Shown one piece after another: positions 9,947-20,386 of a stretch of DNA of 64,000 bases. The stretch is taken from positions 231,501-295,500 of the forward strand of contig NZ_CP156060.1 of the NCBI RefSeq assembly GCF_039778605.1, read 5' to 3'. Numbering within the stretch: position 1 is the first letter of the stretch; the number at the start of each line of letters is the position of its first letter. The position numbers were made by a program, and so were the translations under genes. The notes beneath the pieces are model-generated. The model did not search any database, had not been told where the DNA came from, and saw only the letters and a list, made by a program, of their open reading frames with translations. Source of the stretch: Flavobacterium sp. WV_118_3. GTDB lineage: Bacteria; Bacteroidota; Bacteroidia; Flavobacteriales; Flavobacteriaceae.

Positions 9947-10564
9947 ATGTCTGGGTTAATTGGTAGAAAAATCGGCATGACTAGCATTTTCGACGAGAAC
10001 GGGAAAAATATTCCTTGTACAGTTATCGAAGCTGGTCCATGCGTTGTTACCCAAGTCAGAACCAATGAGGTTGACGGGTATGAAGCGTTACAACTTGGTT
10101 TCGATGACAAAACAGAAAAACACGCTACTAAAGCTGAGCTAGGTCACTTTAAAAAAGCGGGAACTGTTGCGAAAAAGAAAGTCGTTGAATTCCAGGATTT
10201 TGTAACGGAGCACAAATTAGGTGATGTGATCACTGTTGATGTGTTCAACGAAGGTGAGTTTGTGGACGTGGTAGGCGTTTCAAAAGGTAAAGGTTTCCAG
10301 GGGGTTGTTAAACGTCACGGTTTTGGTGGTGTTGGACAAGCTACTCATGGTCAGCACAACCGTTTGAGAGCACCAGGTTCTGTTGGAGCATCATCTTATC
10401 CATCTAGAGTATTCAAAGGGATGCGTATGGCTGGAAGAACAGGAGGAGAAAATGTAACAGTTCAAAACCTTAGAGTTTTAAAAGTAGTGGCTGAAAAGAA
10501 CTTACTTTTAGTTAAAGGAGCTATTCCTGGACACAAAAACTCTTACGTAATCATTCAAAAGTAA
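9947..10564 (+). CDS. rplC: 50S ribosomal protein L3
   Basis: L3 is an early-assembly 50S protein whose loop reaches toward the peptidyl transferase centre. The 205-residue protein shows the family start '[17 protein letters not shown]' and the motif [13 protein letters not shown] followed by GPSV-like '[24 protein letters not shown]'-type sequence. Its stop codon overlaps the rplD start by one base (taATG), suggesting translational coupling. It is the first gene after the 116-nt palindrome-containing gap. Confidence 0.99.
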   Translation: MSGLIGRKIGMTSIFDENGKNIPCTVIEAGPCVVTQVRTNEVDGYEALQLGFDDKTEKHATKAELGHFKKAGTVAKKKVVEFQDFVTEHKLGDVITVDVFNEGEFVDVVGVSKGKGFQGVVKRHGFGGVGQATHGQHNRLRAPGSVGASSYPSRVFKGMRMAGRTGGENVTVQNLRVLKVVAEKNLLLVKGAIPGHKNSYVIIQK

Positions 10565-11193
10565 TGGAAGTAAAAGTATTAGATATCAACGGAAAAGATA
10601 CAGGTCGTACAGTACAACTTGCTGACTCTGTATTCGCAATTGAGCCTAATAACCATGCGGTATATCTTGATGTTAAACAATATTTAGCAAATCAAAGACA
10701 AGGTACTCACAAAGCTAAAGAAAGAGCTGAAGTAACCGGAAGTACCCGTAAGGTTAAAAAACAAAAAGGAACTGGTACTGCTCGTGCGGGAAGTGTTAAG
10801 TCTCCTTTGTTCAAAGGTGGAGGTACAGTTTTCGGTCCTAGACAAAGAAGCTACTCTTTTAAATTGAACAAAACTTTAAAGAGATTGGCTCGTAAATCGG
10901 CTTTCTCAATTAAAGCAAGTGAGTCCAATTTAGTGGTTCTTGAAGACTTTACATTTGAAGCACCAAACACTAAAAATTTCATTAACGTATTGAAAGCTTT
11001 AGGGTTAGAAAACAAAAAATCTTTATTTGTGTTGGGTGAATCAAATAAAAATGTATATTTGTCGTCACGCAATTTAAAGGCTTCTACTGTTGTAACTACT
11101 TCAGAATTAAGTACTTATGCTATTTTAAATGCAAATAGTTTAGTGCTTTTAGAAGGTTCATTAGAAGGAATTGAAGAAAATTTAAGCAAATAA
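10564..11193 (+). CDS. rplD: 50S ribosomal protein L4
   Basis: L4 lines the constriction of the nascent peptide exit tunnel. The 209-residue protein contains the conserved loop KKQKGTGTARAGS and GPRQRSYSFKLNK. It overlaps the rplC stop by one base and is followed by rplW after 7 nt. In enteric bacteria L4 autoregulates the S10 operon; no E. coli-type S10 leader was recognised here. Confidence 0.98.
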   Translation: MEVKVLDINGKDTGRTVQLADSVFAIEPNNHAVYLDVKQYLANQRQGTHKAKERAEVTGSTRKVKKQKGTGTARAGSVKSPLFKGGGTVFGPRQRSYSFKLNKTLKRLARKSAFSIKASESNLVVLEDFTFEAPNTKNFINVLKALGLENKKSLFVLGESNKNVYLSSRNLKASTVVTTSELSTYAILNANSLVLLEGSLEGIEENLSK

Positions 11194-11200
11194 TAGGGCT

Positions 11201-11491
11201 ATGAGTATCATAATTAAACCTATCATTACTGAAAAAATTACCAAAGACGGAGAAGTTTTCAACCGCTTTGGTTTCGTTGTTGATAAAAAAGCGAACAAAA
11301 TTCAAATCAAAAATGCTGTTGAAGCGGCTTATGGTGTGAATGTGGTAGCTGTGAATACAATGAATTACAGAGCTGATAGAACGGTTAAATACACTAAGAG
11401 TGGTTTAATCAGTGGAAAGACTAATGCTTACAAAAAAGCGGTAGTTCAAGTACAAGAAGGAGAAACAATAGATTTTTATAATAATATCTAA
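11201..11491 (+). CDS. rplW: 50S ribosomal protein L23
   Basis: L23 sits at the mouth of the exit tunnel and is the docking site for trigger factor and signal recognition particle. The 96-residue protein has the family motif 'PIITEKITKDGE' near the N-terminus and 'ANKIQIKNAVEAAYGVNV' in the middle. It lies between rplD and rplB with gaps of 7 and 6 nt. Confidence 0.98.
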   Translation: MSIIIKPIITEKITKDGEVFNRFGFVVDKKANKIQIKNAVEAAYGVNVVAVNTMNYRADRTVKYTKSGLISGKTNAYKKAVVQVQEGETIDFYNNI

Positions 11492-11497
11492 TAGAAA

Positions 11498-12322
11498 ATG
11501 TCAGTTAGAAAATTAAAACCTATTACCCCGGGTCAGCGTTTTAGAGTTGTGAATAGCTTTGACACTATTACAACTGATAAGCCGGAGCGTTCTTTGATCG
11601 CACCGAAAAAAAACTCTGGAGGTAGAAATAGTCAAGGAAAGATGACCATGCGCTACACAGGTGGTGGTCACAAACAAAAGTATCGTATCATCGATTTTAA
11701 AAGAACTAAAGTAGGAATTCCTGCAACAGTTAAAACAATCGAATATGATCCGAATCGTTCAGCGTTCATTTCGTTATTACACTATGCAGATGGTGCTAAA
11801 ACGTATATCATCGCTCAAAATGGTTTACAAGTAGGACAAACTGTAGTTTCTGGTCCGGAAGCGGCTCCAGAAATTGGTAATACTTTACCTTTAAGTAAAA
11901 TTCCTCTAGGAACTGTTATTTCTTGTATTGAGTTAAGACCAGGACAAGGTGCGGTTATCGCTCGTTCGGCTGGTACTTTTGCTCAGTTAATGGCGAGAGA
12001 CGGTAAATATGCTACAATCAAAATGCCTTCAGGTGAAACAAGATTAATCTTGTTAACGTGTTCTGCAACAATTGGAGCAGTATCTAACTCAGACCACCAA
12101 TTGATCGTTTCCGGTAAAGCTGGTAGATCAAGATGGTTAGGTAGAAGACCGAGAACAAGACCGGTAGCTATGAACCCAGTAGATCACCCAATGGGTGGTG
12201 GAGAAGGACGTTCTTCTGGAGGACATCCACGTTCAAGAAAAGGTTTACCTGCTAAAGGTTATAGAACTCGTTCTAAAGTTAACCCGAGTAATAAGTATAT
12301 CGTAGAACGTAGAAAGAAATAA
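11498..12322 (+). CDS. rplB: 50S ribosomal protein L2
   Basis: L2 is one of the proteins closest to the peptidyl transferase centre and is needed for subunit association. The 274-residue protein contains the early motif [20 protein letters not shown]. Near the C-terminus it has the conserved region '[18 protein letters not shown]' with the functionally important histidine. Length is normal. The rpsS start follows after 10 nt. Confidence 0.99.
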   Translation: MSVRKLKPITPGQRFRVVNSFDTITTDKPERSLIAPKKNSGGRNSQGKMTMRYTGGGHKQKYRIIDFKRTKVGIPATVKTIEYDPNRSAFISLLHYADGAKTYIIAQNGLQVGQTVVSGPEAAPEIGNTLPLSKIPLGTVISCIELRPGQGAVIARSAGTFAQLMARDGKYATIKMPSGETRLILLTCSATIGAVSNSDHQLIVSGKAGRSRWLGRRPRTRPVAMNPVDHPMGGGEGRSSGGHPRSRKGLPAKGYRTRSKVNPSNKYIVERRKK

Positions 12323-12332
12323 TAAGTAAGAC

Positions 12333-12611
12333 ATGGCACGTTCATTAAAAAAAGGACCTTTTGTACACTATAAATTAGATAAAAAAGTTCAGGAAAACAT
12401 CGAGAAAGGTAACAAAGGAGTAGTAAAGACTTGGTCTAGAGCTTCTATGATTACTCCGGATTTTGTTGGACAAACTATCGCAGTTCACAACGGTCGTCAA
12501 TTTGTACCTGTTTACGTAACAGAAAACATGGTAGGTCATAAATTAGGAGAGTTTTCGCCAACAAGATCTTTTAGAGGTCATGCTGGAGCTAAAAATAAAG
12601 GTAAAAAATAA
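12333..12611 (+). CDS. rpsS: 30S ribosomal protein S19
   Basis: S19 is a 30S head protein near the A-site finger. The 92-residue protein has the signature [11 protein letters not shown] at the N-terminus and '[20 protein letters not shown]' with [12 protein letters not shown] toward the C-terminus. It sits between rplB and rplV. Confidence 0.99.
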   Translation: MARSLKKGPFVHYKLDKKVQENIEKGNKGVVKTWSRASMITPDFVGQTIAVHNGRQFVPVYVTENMVGHKLGEFSPTRSFRGHAGAKNKGKK

Positions 12612-12620
12612 TAAGAAGCT

Positions 12621-13031
12621 ATGGGAGTTCGTAAAAGAGAAAGAGCCGAGCAGATTAAAGAAGCTAATAAGCAAATCGCATTTGCTAAGCTAAATAACTG
12701 CCCTACTTCACCTAGAAAAATGCGCTTAGTGGCAGATTTAGTTAGAGGTCAGAAGGTAGAAAAAGCTCTTAATATATTAAGATTTAGTTCAAAAGAAGCT
12801 TCTCGTAAATTAGAGAAACTGTTGTTATCGGCTATCGCTAACTGGCAAGCTAAAAACGCAGACGCTAATATGGAAGAAGCTGGCTTATTTGTAAAAGAGA
12901 TCCGTGTTGATGGTGGTATGATGTTAAAAAGACTTCGTCCAGCTCCACAAGGTCGCGCGCACAGAATCAGAAAACGTTCTAACCACGTTACAATCGTGAT
13001 TGGAGATATTAATAACACACAAAGCAATTAA
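12621..13031 (+). CDS. rplV: 50S ribosomal protein L22
   Basis: L22 lines the exit tunnel opposite L4. The 136-residue protein contains the family motifs '[19 protein letters not shown]' and '[19 protein letters not shown]'. The latter corresponds to the tunnel hairpin, where macrolide-resistance changes occur elsewhere; it looks intact. The rpsC start is 5 nt downstream. Confidence 0.98.
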   Translation: MGVRKRERAEQIKEANKQIAFAKLNNCPTSPRKMRLVADLVRGQKVEKALNILRFSSKEASRKLEKLLLSAIANWQAKNADANMEEAGLFVKEIRVDGGMMLKRLRPAPQGRAHRIRKRSNHVTIVIGDINNTQSN

Positions 13032-13036
13032 TAAAG

Positions 13037-13768
13037 ATGGGACAAAAGACAAATCCAATCGGAAATCGCCTTGGTATCATCAGAGGATGGGATTCTAACT
13101 GGTATGGTGGAAATGACTACGGTGATAAACTTGCCGAAGACCACAAAATCAGAAAGTACATTCATGCTCGTTTATCAAAAGCTAGTGTATCTAAAGTAAT
13201 CATCGAGAGAACTTTAAAACTTGTAACCGTTACTATCACTACTGCCAGACCTGGTATCATTATCGGAAAAGGTGGACAAGAGGTAGACAAGTTAAAAGAG
13301 GAGCTTAAGAAAATTACTGACAAAGAGGTTCAAATCAATATCTTTGAAATTAAAAGACCAGAACTTGATGCTTACTTAGTAGGTACAAGTATCGCGCGTC
13401 AGATCGAAAGTCGTATTTCGTACAGACGTGCTATCAAAATGGCTATTGCTGCTGCTATGCGTATGAACGCTGAAGGTATCAAAGTTATGATCTCTGGTCG
13501 TTTGAATGGTGCTGAAATGGCACGTTCAGAAATGTTCAAAGAAGGACGTATTCCTCTATCAACTTTCAGAGCTGACATCGATTACTCACTTGCTGAAGCA
13601 CATACTACTTACGGTAGAATGGGAATCAAAGTGTGGATCATGAAAGGTGAAGTTTACGGTAAGAGAGATCTTTCTCCGTTAGTAGGTATGGACAAAAAAC
13701 AGTCTAAACCTTCAGGATCTTCTCCTGCAAAAGGAAATGGTAGACCAAACCAACGCAAAAGAAAGTAA
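13037..13768 (+). CDS. rpsC: 30S ribosomal protein S3
   Basis: S3 forms part of the mRNA entry channel and its helicase activity. The 243-residue protein begins [13 protein letters not shown]. It has a KH RNA-binding domain with '[18 protein letters not shown]' (about 70-90) and the C-terminal motif '[19 protein letters not shown]'. A lysine- and glycine-rich tail ([19 protein letters not shown]) follows the conserved core. The rplP gene follows after 18 nt. Confidence 0.99.
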   Translation: MGQKTNPIGNRLGIIRGWDSNWYGGNDYGDKLAEDHKIRKYIHARLSKASVSKVIIERTLKLVTVTITTARPGIIIGKGGQEVDKLKEELKKITDKEVQINIFEIKRPELDAYLVGTSIARQIESRISYRRAIKMAIAAAMRMNAEGIKVMISGRLNGAEMARSEMFKEGRIPLSTFRADIDYSLAEAHTTYGRMGIKVWIMKGEVYGKRDLSPLVGMDKKQSKPSGSSPAKGNGRPNQRKRK

Positions 13769-13786
13769 TTTTTAAACTAAAGAAAA

Positions 13787-14206
13787 ATGTTACAGCCTAA
13801 AAGAACAAAATACCGTAAGGTACAGAAGGGTAAAATGAAAGGCATTTCTCAAAGAGGACATGAACTTTCTAATGGAATGTTTGGTATTAAATCTTTAGAT
13901 TCAACTTTCATTACTTCTCGTCAAATCGAAGCAGCTCGTATTGCTGCAACGCGTTACATGAAAAGAGAAGGTCAGTTGTGGATTAAAATTTTCCCAGACA
14001 AGCCTATCACCAAGAAACCTCTTGAAGTACGTATGGGTAAAGGTAAAGGTGCAGTTGAATATTGGGCTGCAGTTGTGAAACCTGGAAGAATTATGTTTGA
14101 AGTTGGAGGCGTGCCTCTATCTGTAGCAAAAGAGGCGTTACGTCTTGCTGCTCAAAAACTTCCTGTTAAAACTAAGTTTATCGTTGCTAGAGATTTCGAA
14201 GCATAA
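13787..14206 (+). CDS. rplP: 50S ribosomal protein L16
   Basis: L16 stabilises the A-site tRNA near the 5S rRNA. The 139-residue protein starts '[19 protein letters not shown]' and carries '[19 protein letters not shown]' in the conserved loop. It precedes rpmC by 12 nt, the usual rplP-rpmC-rpsQ order. Confidence 0.99.
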   Translation: MLQPKRTKYRKVQKGKMKGISQRGHELSNGMFGIKSLDSTFITSRQIEAARIAATRYMKREGQLWIKIFPDKPITKKPLEVRMGKGKGAVEYWAAVVKPGRIMFEVGGVPLSVAKEALRLAAQKLPVKTKFIVARDFEA

Positions 14207-14218
14207 TCAATTTTTATT

Positions 14219-14410
14219 ATGAAACAATCAGAAATTAAAAATCTATCTGCAGCTGAGTTACAAGGACAACTTAGTCAGTTAAAGAAGACATATGCCGACC
14301 TAAAAACAGCTCACGCTATTTCTCCAATTGAAAATCCATTACAGTTAAGAACTGTAAGAAGAGCAATTGCTAGAGTAGCTACTGAGTTAAGCAAAAGAGA
14401 GTTACAATAA
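14219..14410 (+). CDS. rpmC: 50S ribosomal protein L29
   Basis: L29 is a small two-helix protein next to L23 at the exit tunnel. The 63-residue protein has the family pattern MKQSEIKNLSAAELQ...LKKTYADLK and ends with RTVRRAIARVATELSKRE. The size and position between rplP and rpsQ settle the call. Confidence 0.98.
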   Translation: MKQSEIKNLSAAELQGQLSQLKKTYADLKTAHAISPIENPLQLRTVRRAIARVATELSKRELQ

Positions 14411-14427
14411 TTGTATTCTGCTGAAAG

Positions 14428-14685
14428 ATGGAAAAAAGAAATTTAAGAAAAGAAAGAATTGGTGTTGTTACTAGTAACAAAATGGAAAAATCTATTGTTG
14501 TTTCTGAAACAAGAAAAGTAAAACACCCATTATATGGTAAGTTCGTGTTAAAAACGAAAAAATACGTTGCACACGACGAAACAAACGATTGCAACATTGG
14601 AGATACTGTACGAATCATGGAAACACGTCCGTTAAGTAAATCGAAATGTTGGAGATTAGTTGAAATCATTGAAAGAGCGAAATAA
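14428..14685 (+). CDS. rpsQ: 30S ribosomal protein S17
   Basis: S17 is a primary 16S rRNA-binding protein with an OB fold. The 85-residue protein has '[19 protein letters not shown]' and the family motif '[18 protein letters not shown]'. It ends 2 nt before the rplN start, so translation is probably coupled. Confidence 0.98.
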   Translation: MEKRNLRKERIGVVTSNKMEKSIVVSETRKVKHPLYGKFVLKTKKYVAHDETNDCNIGDTVRIMETRPLSKSKCWRLVEIIERAK

Positions 14686-14687
14686 TT

Positions 14688-15056
14688 ATGGTACAACAGG
14701 AATCTAGATTAAAAGTAGCAGATAACACGGGAGCTAAAGAAGTTTTAACTATCCGTGTTTTAGGAGGAACGAAACGTCGTTATGCCTCTGTTGGAGATAA
14801 AATTGTAGTGTCTATTAAAGATGCAACACCTAACGGTAACGTTAAAAAAGGTGCTGTTTCCACTGCAGTTGTTGTACGTACCAAAAAAGAAGTGCGAAGA
14901 GCCGATGGTTCATACATCAGATTTGACGATAACGCTTGCGTATTGTTAAACGCTGCTGGTGAAATGAGAGGTACTCGTGTTTTTGGTCCGGTAGCCAGAG
15001 AACTTCGTGAAAAACAATTCATGAAAATTGTATCATTAGCACCAGAAGTGCTTTAA
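14688..15056 (+). CDS. rplN: 50S ribosomal protein L14
   Basis: L14 sits at the subunit interface and contacts 16S rRNA helix 14. The 122-residue length is exactly typical. It opens '[19 protein letters not shown]' and contains '[18 protein letters not shown]' and [14 protein letters not shown], all diagnostic. Confidence 0.99.
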
Positions 15057-15068
15057 TTCGTTGTAAAG

Positions 15069-15383
15069 ATGATGAAGCTAAAAATAAAATCAGGAGATAT
15101 CGTAAAAGTAATCGCCGGTGACCATAAAGGTGCTGAAGGTAAAGTTTTACGTGTACTTCGCGAGAAAAACAAAGCGATTATTGAAGGTATCAACATGGTT
15201 TCGAAACATACGAAACCAAGTGCTAAAAACCCTCAAGGTGGTATCGTGAAAAAAGAAGCTCCTATTCATATCTCTAACATCGCTTTAATCGACCCTAAAA
15301 CTAAGTCTGCGACTAAAGTTGGGGTGAAAGTTGAAGGAGATAAGAAAGTGAGAATTTCTAAAAAATCTAATCAAGTATTGTAG
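15069..15383 (+). CDS. rplX: 50S ribosomal protein L24
   Basis: L24 is an assembly initiator with a KOW domain near the exit tunnel. The 104-residue protein has the KOW motif '[20 protein letters not shown]' and '[19 protein letters not shown]'. The ATG at 15069 gives MMKLKIK; the next codon is also ATG, so the start could be 15072. It ends 2 nt before the preferred rplE start. Confidence 0.98.
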   Translation: MMKLKIKSGDIVKVIAGDHKGAEGKVLRVLREKNKAIIEGINMVSKHTKPSAKNPQGGIVKKEAPIHISNIALIDPKTKSATKVGVKVEGDKKVRISKKSNQVL

Positions 15384-15385
15384 TG

Positions 15386-15937
15386 ATGGCTTATATACCT
15401 AGACTAAAAGAAGAATATAAGAGTCGCGTTATCGCAGCTCTTACTGAAGAATACGGTTACAAAAACGTAATGATGGTTCCTAAACTTGAAAAAATCGTTG
15501 TAAGCCGTGGTGTTGGAGCAGCTGTATCAGATAAGAAATTAGTAGATCATGCTGTTGAGGAGCTAACAAAAATTACGGGTCAGAAAGCAGTTTCTACCAT
15601 TTCTAAAAAAGACGTTGCTTCTTTCAAATTAAGAAAAGGAATGCCTATTGGTGCTAAAGTAACTCTACGTGGAGAAAGAATGTATGAATTTCTTGATCGT
15701 TTGATCACTTCTGCATTACCACGTGTAAGAGATTTCGGCGGTATCAAAGCAACCGGATTCGATGGTAGAGGTAATTACAACTTAGGTGTTTTGGAACAAA
15801 TCATTTTCCCGGAAATTGATATTGATAAAGTAAACAAAATTGCCGGATTTGATATTACTTTCGTAACTTCGGCGTCGACAGACAAAGAAGCGAAGTCATT
15901 GTTAACACAATTAGGATTACCTTTTAAAAAGAATTAA
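15386..15937 (+). CDS. rplE: 50S ribosomal protein L5
   Basis: L5 binds 5S rRNA and contacts the P-site tRNA. The 183-residue protein starts [13 protein letters not shown], as in other Flavobacteriaceae, and has '[19 protein letters not shown]' and '[19 protein letters not shown]'. A GTG at 15383 lies directly before this ATG and overlaps the rplX stop, but the ATG is the more likely start by family comparison. Confidence 0.98.
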   Translation: MAYIPRLKEEYKSRVIAALTEEYGYKNVMMVPKLEKIVVSRGVGAAVSDKKLVDHAVEELTKITGQKAVSTISKKDVASFKLRKGMPIGAKVTLRGERMYEFLDRLITSALPRVRDFGGIKATGFDGRGNYNLGVLEQIIFPEIDIDKVNKIAGFDITFVTSASTDKEAKSLLTQLGLPFKKN

Positions 15938-15940
15938 GTT

Positions 15941-16210
15941 ATGGCTAAAGAATCAATGAAAGCCCGCGAGGTGAAAAGACAAGCTTTGGTAGACAAGTAT
16001 GCTGAAAAAAGAAAAGCTTTATTAGAAGCTGGAGATTATGAAGGCTTACAAAAATTACCAAAAAATGCTTCTCCTGTACGTCTACACAACCGTTGTAAAT
16101 TAACAGGAAGACCAAGAGGGTATATGCGTCAATTCGGTATTTCACGTGTAACTTTCCGTGAAATGGCTAACAATGGATTGATCCCAGGGGTTAGAAAAGC
16201 TAGCTGGTAA
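15941..16210 (+). CDS. rpsN: 30S ribosomal protein S14, zinc-independent type
   Basis: S14 is a 30S head protein. At 89 residues with the single-cysteine motif '[20 protein letters not shown]', this is the long zinc-free form rather than the roughly 61-residue CXXC zinc-ribbon form. The gene follows rplE by 3 nt and is separated from rpsH by a 76-nt gap holding a hairpin. Confidence 0.99.
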   Translation: MAKESMKAREVKRQALVDKYAEKRKALLEAGDYEGLQKLPKNASPVRLHNRCKLTGRPRGYMRQFGISRVTFREMANNGLIPGVRKASW

Positions 16211-16236
16211 TATAAAAGAATTATAAATTGATTAAA

Positions 16237-16266
16237 GGTTCGGTAAATGAAAATTTACCGAAAACC
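16237..16266 (+). promoter_or_regulatory. GAAA-tetraloop hairpin before rpsH
   Basis: The rpsN-rpsH gap holds a perfect 10-bp stem (16239-16248 with 16253-16262) closed by a GAAA tetraloop (16249-16252). Two more G-C pairs (16237-16238 with 16265-16266) are possible across a 2-nt bulge. It ends 20 nt before the rpsH start. There is no U-tract, so it is probably an mRNA structure (processing, stability or a ribosomal-protein binding site) rather than a terminator. S8 autoregulation is a guess based only on position. Confidence 0.6.
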
Positions 16267-16286
16267 ATAATCGCAAATTAATAAAC

Positions 16287-16685
16287 ATGTATACAGATCC
16301 TATCGCAGATTTCTTAACAAGAATCAGAAATGCCGTAAGAGCTAACCACAAAGTGGTAGAAATCCCGGCTTCTAACATGAAAAAAGAAATCACAAAAATT
16401 TTATTCGATCAAGGATATATTTTAAGTTACAAATTTGAAGACAGTACTGTTCAAGGTACTATCAAAATTGCTCTTAAGTACGACAAAGAGACTAAAGAGG
16501 CTGTAATTAAAGATATCCAAAGAATTAGTAAACCAGGTTTACGTAAGTACGCAGGTGCTGCCAAACTACCTAGAATCTTAAATGGTTTAGGTATCGCTAT
16601 CGTTTCTACATCTAAAGGTCTTATGACTGGGAAACAAGCGAAACAATTGAATGTTGGTGGTGAAGTTATTTGTTACGTATACTAA
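16287..16685 (+). CDS. rpsH: 30S ribosomal protein S8
   Basis: S8 is a central 30S assembly protein and the spc-operon autoregulator in enteric bacteria. The 132-residue protein opens '[19 protein letters not shown]' and ends with '[20 protein letters not shown]', the S8 signature. It follows the hairpin-bearing gap after rpsN and precedes rplF by 15 nt. Confidence 0.99.
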   Translation: MYTDPIADFLTRIRNAVRANHKVVEIPASNMKKEITKILFDQGYILSYKFEDSTVQGTIKIALKYDKETKEAVIKDIQRISKPGLRKYAGAAKLPRILNGLGIAIVSTSKGLMTGKQAKQLNVGGEVICYVY

Positions 16686-16700
16686 TAAAAAGACTAAGCA

Positions 16701-17243
16701 ATGTCAAGAATAGGAAAAAGTCCAATTGCAATTCCAGCTGGAGTAACTGTAGAAGTTAAAGATGCTGTAATTACAGTAAAAGGAAAATTAGGAGAACTTT
16801 CTCAAGAGTTTTCAGATGTGTCTGTTAAAGTTGAGGAAGGACAAGTAATCGTGGAAAGATCTTCTGATGCAAAAGAACAACGATCTAAACACGGTTTATA
16901 CAGAGCTCTAATCAATAACATGATTGTTGGTGTAGCTGAAGGTTTTACTAAAGAATTAGAATTAGTTGGAGTAGGATACAGAGCTTCTAACCAAGGTCAA
17001 AAATTGGATGTCGCTTTAGGTTTTTCGCACAACATCGTTCTTGAAATTGTTTCTGAAGTAAAAGTTGAAACAGTTTCTGAGAAAGGTAAAAACCCAATCA
17101 TTAAGTTATCTTCATATGACAAACAACTATTAGGACAAGTAGCGGCTAAAATCCGTTCTTTCCGTAAGCCTGAGCCTTACAAAGGAAAAGGTGTGAAGTT
17201 TGTAGGTGAAGTATTAAGAAGAAAAGCAGGTAAATCAGCTTAA
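16701..17243 (+). CDS. rplF: 50S ribosomal protein L6
   Basis: L6 lies near the GTPase-associated centre. The 180-residue protein has two L6-type repeats, the start [19 protein letters not shown], and the C-terminal signature '[19 protein letters not shown]'. It sits in the standard rpsH-rplF-rplR order. Confidence 0.99.
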   Translation: MSRIGKSPIAIPAGVTVEVKDAVITVKGKLGELSQEFSDVSVKVEEGQVIVERSSDAKEQRSKHGLYRALINNMIVGVAEGFTKELELVGVGYRASNQGQKLDVALGFSHNIVLEIVSEVKVETVSEKGKNPIIKLSSYDKQLLGQVAAKIRSFRKPEPYKGKGVKFVGEVLRRKAGKSA

Positions 17244-17254
17244 AAATTAAGACT

Positions 17255-17602
17255 ATGTCATTAACAAAATCTGAAAGAAGACAAAGAATCAAGTTCAGAA
17301 TCAGAAAGATTGTAAGCGGAACTGCTGCGAAACCAAGACTTTCTGTTTTTAGATCGAATAAAGAAATCTATGCGCAAATCATAGACGACGTGAATGGTAA
17401 GACACTAGCTGCTGCATCTTCAAGAGAGGCCGGAGCAACAGGAACAAAAATCGAAATCGCTGCTGTAGTAGGTAAATTAATTGCCGAAAAAGCTAAAAAT
17501 GCAGGAGTAGAGATTGTTTCTTTTGATAGAGGTGGTTATTTATACCACGGAAGAGTTAAATCATTGGCAGACGGCGCTAGAGAAGCTGGACTTAAATTCT
17601 AA
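17255..17602 (+). CDS. rplR: 50S ribosomal protein L18
   Basis: L18 binds 5S rRNA together with L5. The 115-residue protein has '[20 protein letters not shown]' in the N-terminal half and the conserved end [24 protein letters not shown]. The rpsE start follows after 5 nt. Confidence 0.98.
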   Translation: MSLTKSERRQRIKFRIRKIVSGTAAKPRLSVFRSNKEIYAQIIDDVNGKTLAAASSREAGATGTKIEIAAVVGKLIAEKAKNAGVEIVSFDRGGYLYHGRVKSLADGAREAGLKF

Positions 17603-17607
17603 GAATT

Positions 17608-18132
17608 ATGTATCATAATTATAAAAACGTAGAACTAGTAAAACCAAGTGGTCTTGAATTGAAAGATCGTTTGGTAAGTGTTAATCGTGTTACTAAAGTT
17701 ACAAAAGGTGGTAGAGCTTTCGGTTTTTCTGCAATTGTAGTTGTAGGAGACGAAAACGGTGTAGTAGGTCATGGTCTTGGAAAATCTAAGGATGTGTCTG
17801 AAGCTATTGCTAAAGCAGTAGAAGATGCTAAAAAGAACTTAGTGCGTATTCCATTGGTTGGGCACACTATCCCTCACGAGCAAAAAGGTAAATTTGGTGG
17901 AGCACGTGTATTTTTAATGCCTGCTTCTCACGGTACCGGAGTAATTGCCGGTGGTTCTGTGAGAGCCGTTGTGGAATCTTTAGGAATCCACGATGTATTA
18001 TCAAAATCACAAGGTTCATCAAACCCACACAATGTTGTTAAAGCTACTTTTGATGCTTTATTACAAATGAGAAGTGCACACACTGTTGCAAAACAAAGAG
18101 GTGTATCTTTAGAAAAAGTATTCAAAGGTTAA
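17608..18132 (+). CDS. rpsE: 30S ribosomal protein S5
   Basis: S5 shapes the mRNA entry channel and affects decoding accuracy. The 174-residue protein has the double-stranded-RNA-binding N-terminal region with '[19 protein letters not shown]' and '[17 protein letters not shown]'. The C-terminal part has '[19 protein letters not shown]'. No resistance-type change is obvious. Confidence 0.99.
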   Translation: MYHNYKNVELVKPSGLELKDRLVSVNRVTKVTKGGRAFGFSAIVVVGDENGVVGHGLGKSKDVSEAIAKAVEDAKKNLVRIPLVGHTIPHEQKGKFGGARVFLMPASHGTGVIAGGSVRAVVESLGIHDVLSKSQGSSNPHNVVKATFDALLQMRSAHTVAKQRGVSLEKVFKG

Positions 18133-18144
18133 TTCAAGGAAATT

Positions 18145-18327
18145 ATGGCGAAAATATTAGTAAAACAAGTTAAAAGTCAAATCAATTGTCCTCTTTCTCA
18201 AAAGAGAACTCTTGAAGCTTTAGGTCTTAGAAGACTAGGACAAGTTGTTGCACACGATGCAAATCCTGCTATCCTTGGAATGGTAAATAAAGTTAAACAC
18301 TTAGTTTCTGTAGAAGAAGCTAACTAA
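18145..18327 (+). CDS. rpmD: 50S ribosomal protein L30
   Basis: L30 is a small 50S protein absent from some bacterial lineages. The 60-residue length and the motif KSQINCPLSQKRTLEALGLRR fit the short bacterial L30. It lies between rpsE and rplO with gaps of 12 and 14 nt. Confidence 0.98.
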   Translation: MAKILVKQVKSQINCPLSQKRTLEALGLRRLGQVVAHDANPAILGMVNKVKHLVSVEEAN

Positions 18328-18341
18328 TAACAATAACAGTT

Positions 18342-18794
18342 ATGAATTTAAGTAACTTACAGCCAGCTGAAGGTTCAGTACACAACCAAAATAAAAGATT
18401 AGGTAGAGGAGAAGGTTCTGGTAAAGGTGGTACCGCTGCACGTGGACACAAAGGAGCTAAGTCTCGCTCTGGTTATTCTAAGAAAATTGGTTTCGAAGGA
18501 GGGCAGATGCCTTTACAGAGACGTGTACCTAAGTTTGGTTTCAAAAACATAAACAGAGTAGAATATCAAGGTATCAATTTGGATACACTTCAGTTATTAG
18601 TTGATAACGGAGTAGTAACCGATACAGTTGATTTCGCTGTTTTAGTAGACAATCGTTTAGCAACAAAAAATAGCTTAGTAAAGATTTTAGGAAGAGGAGA
18701 GCTTAAAGCAAAACTAAAAGTAACTGCTCACAAATTTACTGCTACTGCAAAAGCGGCTATCGAAGCTGCAGGAGGAGAAGCCGTAACTTTATAA
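18342..18794 (+). CDS. rplO: 50S ribosomal protein L15
   Basis: L15 is a late-assembly 50S protein. The 150-residue protein starts 'MNLSNLQPAEGSVHNQNKR' and has the glycine- and lysine-rich conserved stretch 'RLGRGEGSGKGGTAARGHKG', plus GFEGGQMPLQRRVPKFGF. It is followed 13 nt later by secY. Confidence 0.99.
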   Translation: MNLSNLQPAEGSVHNQNKRLGRGEGSGKGGTAARGHKGAKSRSGYSKKIGFEGGQMPLQRRVPKFGFKNINRVEYQGINLDTLQLLVDNGVVTDTVDFAVLVDNRLATKNSLVKILGRGELKAKLKVTAHKFTATAKAAIEAAGGEAVTL

Positions 18795-18807
18795 TCTTTA
18801 TAGACAG

Positions 18808-20154
18808 ATGAAGAAATTTATAGAATCATTAGTAAATGTTTGGAAAATTGAGGAATTAAAAAATAAAATTTTAATTACTCTAGGGTTATTGTTAGTTTAC
18901 CGTTTAGGTGCTCAGGTGACCCTTCCAGGTATTGATGCTACTAAATTGCAAAGTTTATCTAGTCAAACAGATCAAGGTATTGGTTGGTTAATCAATGTAT
19001 TTACAGGTGGTGCGTTCTCGCAGGCATCTGTATTTGCATTGGGTATCATGCCGTATATTTCAGCGTCGATTGTAGTTCAGTTGATGGGAATTGCGATTCC
19101 TTATCTTCAGAAACTACAAAAAGACGGTGAAAGCGGAAGACGTAAAATCAACCAAATCACTAGATGGTTAACTATTGGTATTACCCTATTGCAAGGTCCA
19201 GGTTATATTTATAACTTGTATAAACAATTGCCTGCAGATGCCTTTTTATTAGGATTTAGTTCATTCTCATTCTTATTCTCATCTGTAATCATCCTAGTTA
19301 CAGGTACGATTTTTGCAATGTGGTTAGGTGAAAAAATTACTGATAAAGGTATTGGAAATGGTATTTCGTTGCTGATCATGGTAGGAATTCTTGCCCGTTT
19401 GCCGCAGGCTTTCATTCAGGAGTTCTCTTCCCGTGTTACCGAAAACAACGGAGGACCTATGCTTATCGTTTTAGAAGTAATCATTTGGTTGTTAATCATT
19501 ATTGCTTGTATTCTATTAACCATGGCAGTGAGAAAAATCCCGGTTCAGTACGCGCGCCGTACGACCGCTGGTGATTTCGAACAGGATATGATGGGTGGTA
19601 ACAGACAATGGATCCCACTTAAGCTTAACGCTTCCGGGGTGATGCCAATTATCTTCGCTCAGGCGATCATGTTCATCCCTGCTGCTGTTGCTGGTTTATC
19701 GACATCTGATACAGCTCAAACTATTACAACTAGCTTCCAGAATATCTTCGGATGGCAGTATAATTTAGTTTTTGCTTTATTAATCATTATTTTTACTTAC
19801 TTTTACACCGCAATTACAGTACCTACAAATAAAATGGCTGACGACTTAAAGCGTAGTGGAGGTTTTATCCCGGGAATTCGTCCTGGTGTTGAGACCGGTG
19901 ACTACCTGGATAAAATCATGTCGTTGATCACTTTCCCTGGTTCACTATTCTTAGCTTTGATCGCTGTGTTCCCAGCTATCGCAGTTAGTTTACTTGGTGT
20001 ACAACAGGGCTGGGCTATGTTTTATGGCGGAACATCGTTGCTAATTATGGTGGGTGTTGCAATTGATACTATTCAACAAATAAATTCTTATTTATTGAAT
20101 AAGCATTACGACGGTTTGATGAAAAGTGGTAAAAATAGAAAGGCAGTAGCTTAA
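18808..20154 (+). CDS. secY: preprotein translocase subunit SecY
   Basis: SecY is the channel-forming subunit of the Sec translocon in the inner membrane. The 448-residue protein has about ten hydrophobic segments, the plug-region motif [22 protein letters not shown] and the cytoplasmic loop sequence '[20 protein letters not shown]'. Length is normal. As in many Bacteroidota it lies inside the ribosomal cluster, but there is no adk or map gene between it and infA (5-nt gap). Confidence 0.99.
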   Translation: MKKFIESLVNVWKIEELKNKILITLGLLLVYRLGAQVTLPGIDATKLQSLSSQTDQGIGWLINVFTGGAFSQASVFALGIMPYISASIVVQLMGIAIPYLQKLQKDGESGRRKINQITRWLTIGITLLQGPGYIYNLYKQLPADAFLLGFSSFSFLFSSVIILVTGTIFAMWLGEKITDKGIGNGISLLIMVGILARLPQAFIQEFSSRVTENNGGPMLIVLEVIIWLLIIIACILLTMAVRKIPVQYARRTTAGDFEQDMMGGNRQWIPLKLNASGVMPIIFAQAIMFIPAAVAGLSTSDTAQTITTSFQNIFGWQYNLVFALLIIIFTYFYTAITVPTNKMADDLKRSGGFIPGIRPGVETGDYLDKIMSLITFPGSLFLALIAVFPAIAVSLLGVQQGWAMFYGGTSLLIMVGVAIDTIQQINSYLLNKHYDGLMKSGKNRKAVA

Positions 20155-20159
20155 TTTTT

Positions 20160-20375
20160 ATGGCAAAACAATCAGCAATAGAACAAGACGGATCAATCAT
20201 TGAAGCATTATCAAATGCTATGTTCCGTGTAGAATTAGAAAACGGACACATTGTAATTGCTCATATCTCTGGTAAAATGCGTATGCATTATATCAAATTA
20301 TTACCTGGTGATAAAGTGAAGTTAGAGATGAGCCCTTACGATTTGTCTAAAGCAAGAATTACTTATAGATACTAA
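20160..20375 (+). CDS. infA: translation initiation factor IF-1
   Basis: IF-1 blocks the A site during initiation. The 71-residue S1-like OB-fold protein has the family end '[20 protein letters not shown]' and 'ITYRY'. It sits between secY and rpmJ. Confidence 0.99.
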   Translation: MAKQSAIEQDGSIIEALSNAMFRVELENGHIVIAHISGKMRMHYIKLLPGDKVKLEMSPYDLSKARITYRY

Positions 20376-20386
20376 AGGCTATTAAA

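Noticed and set aside
15383..15388. GTG at 15383 as start of rplE
   Set aside because: It overlaps the rplX stop and adds one residue before the conserved MAYIPRL start; the ATG at 15386 is preferred.
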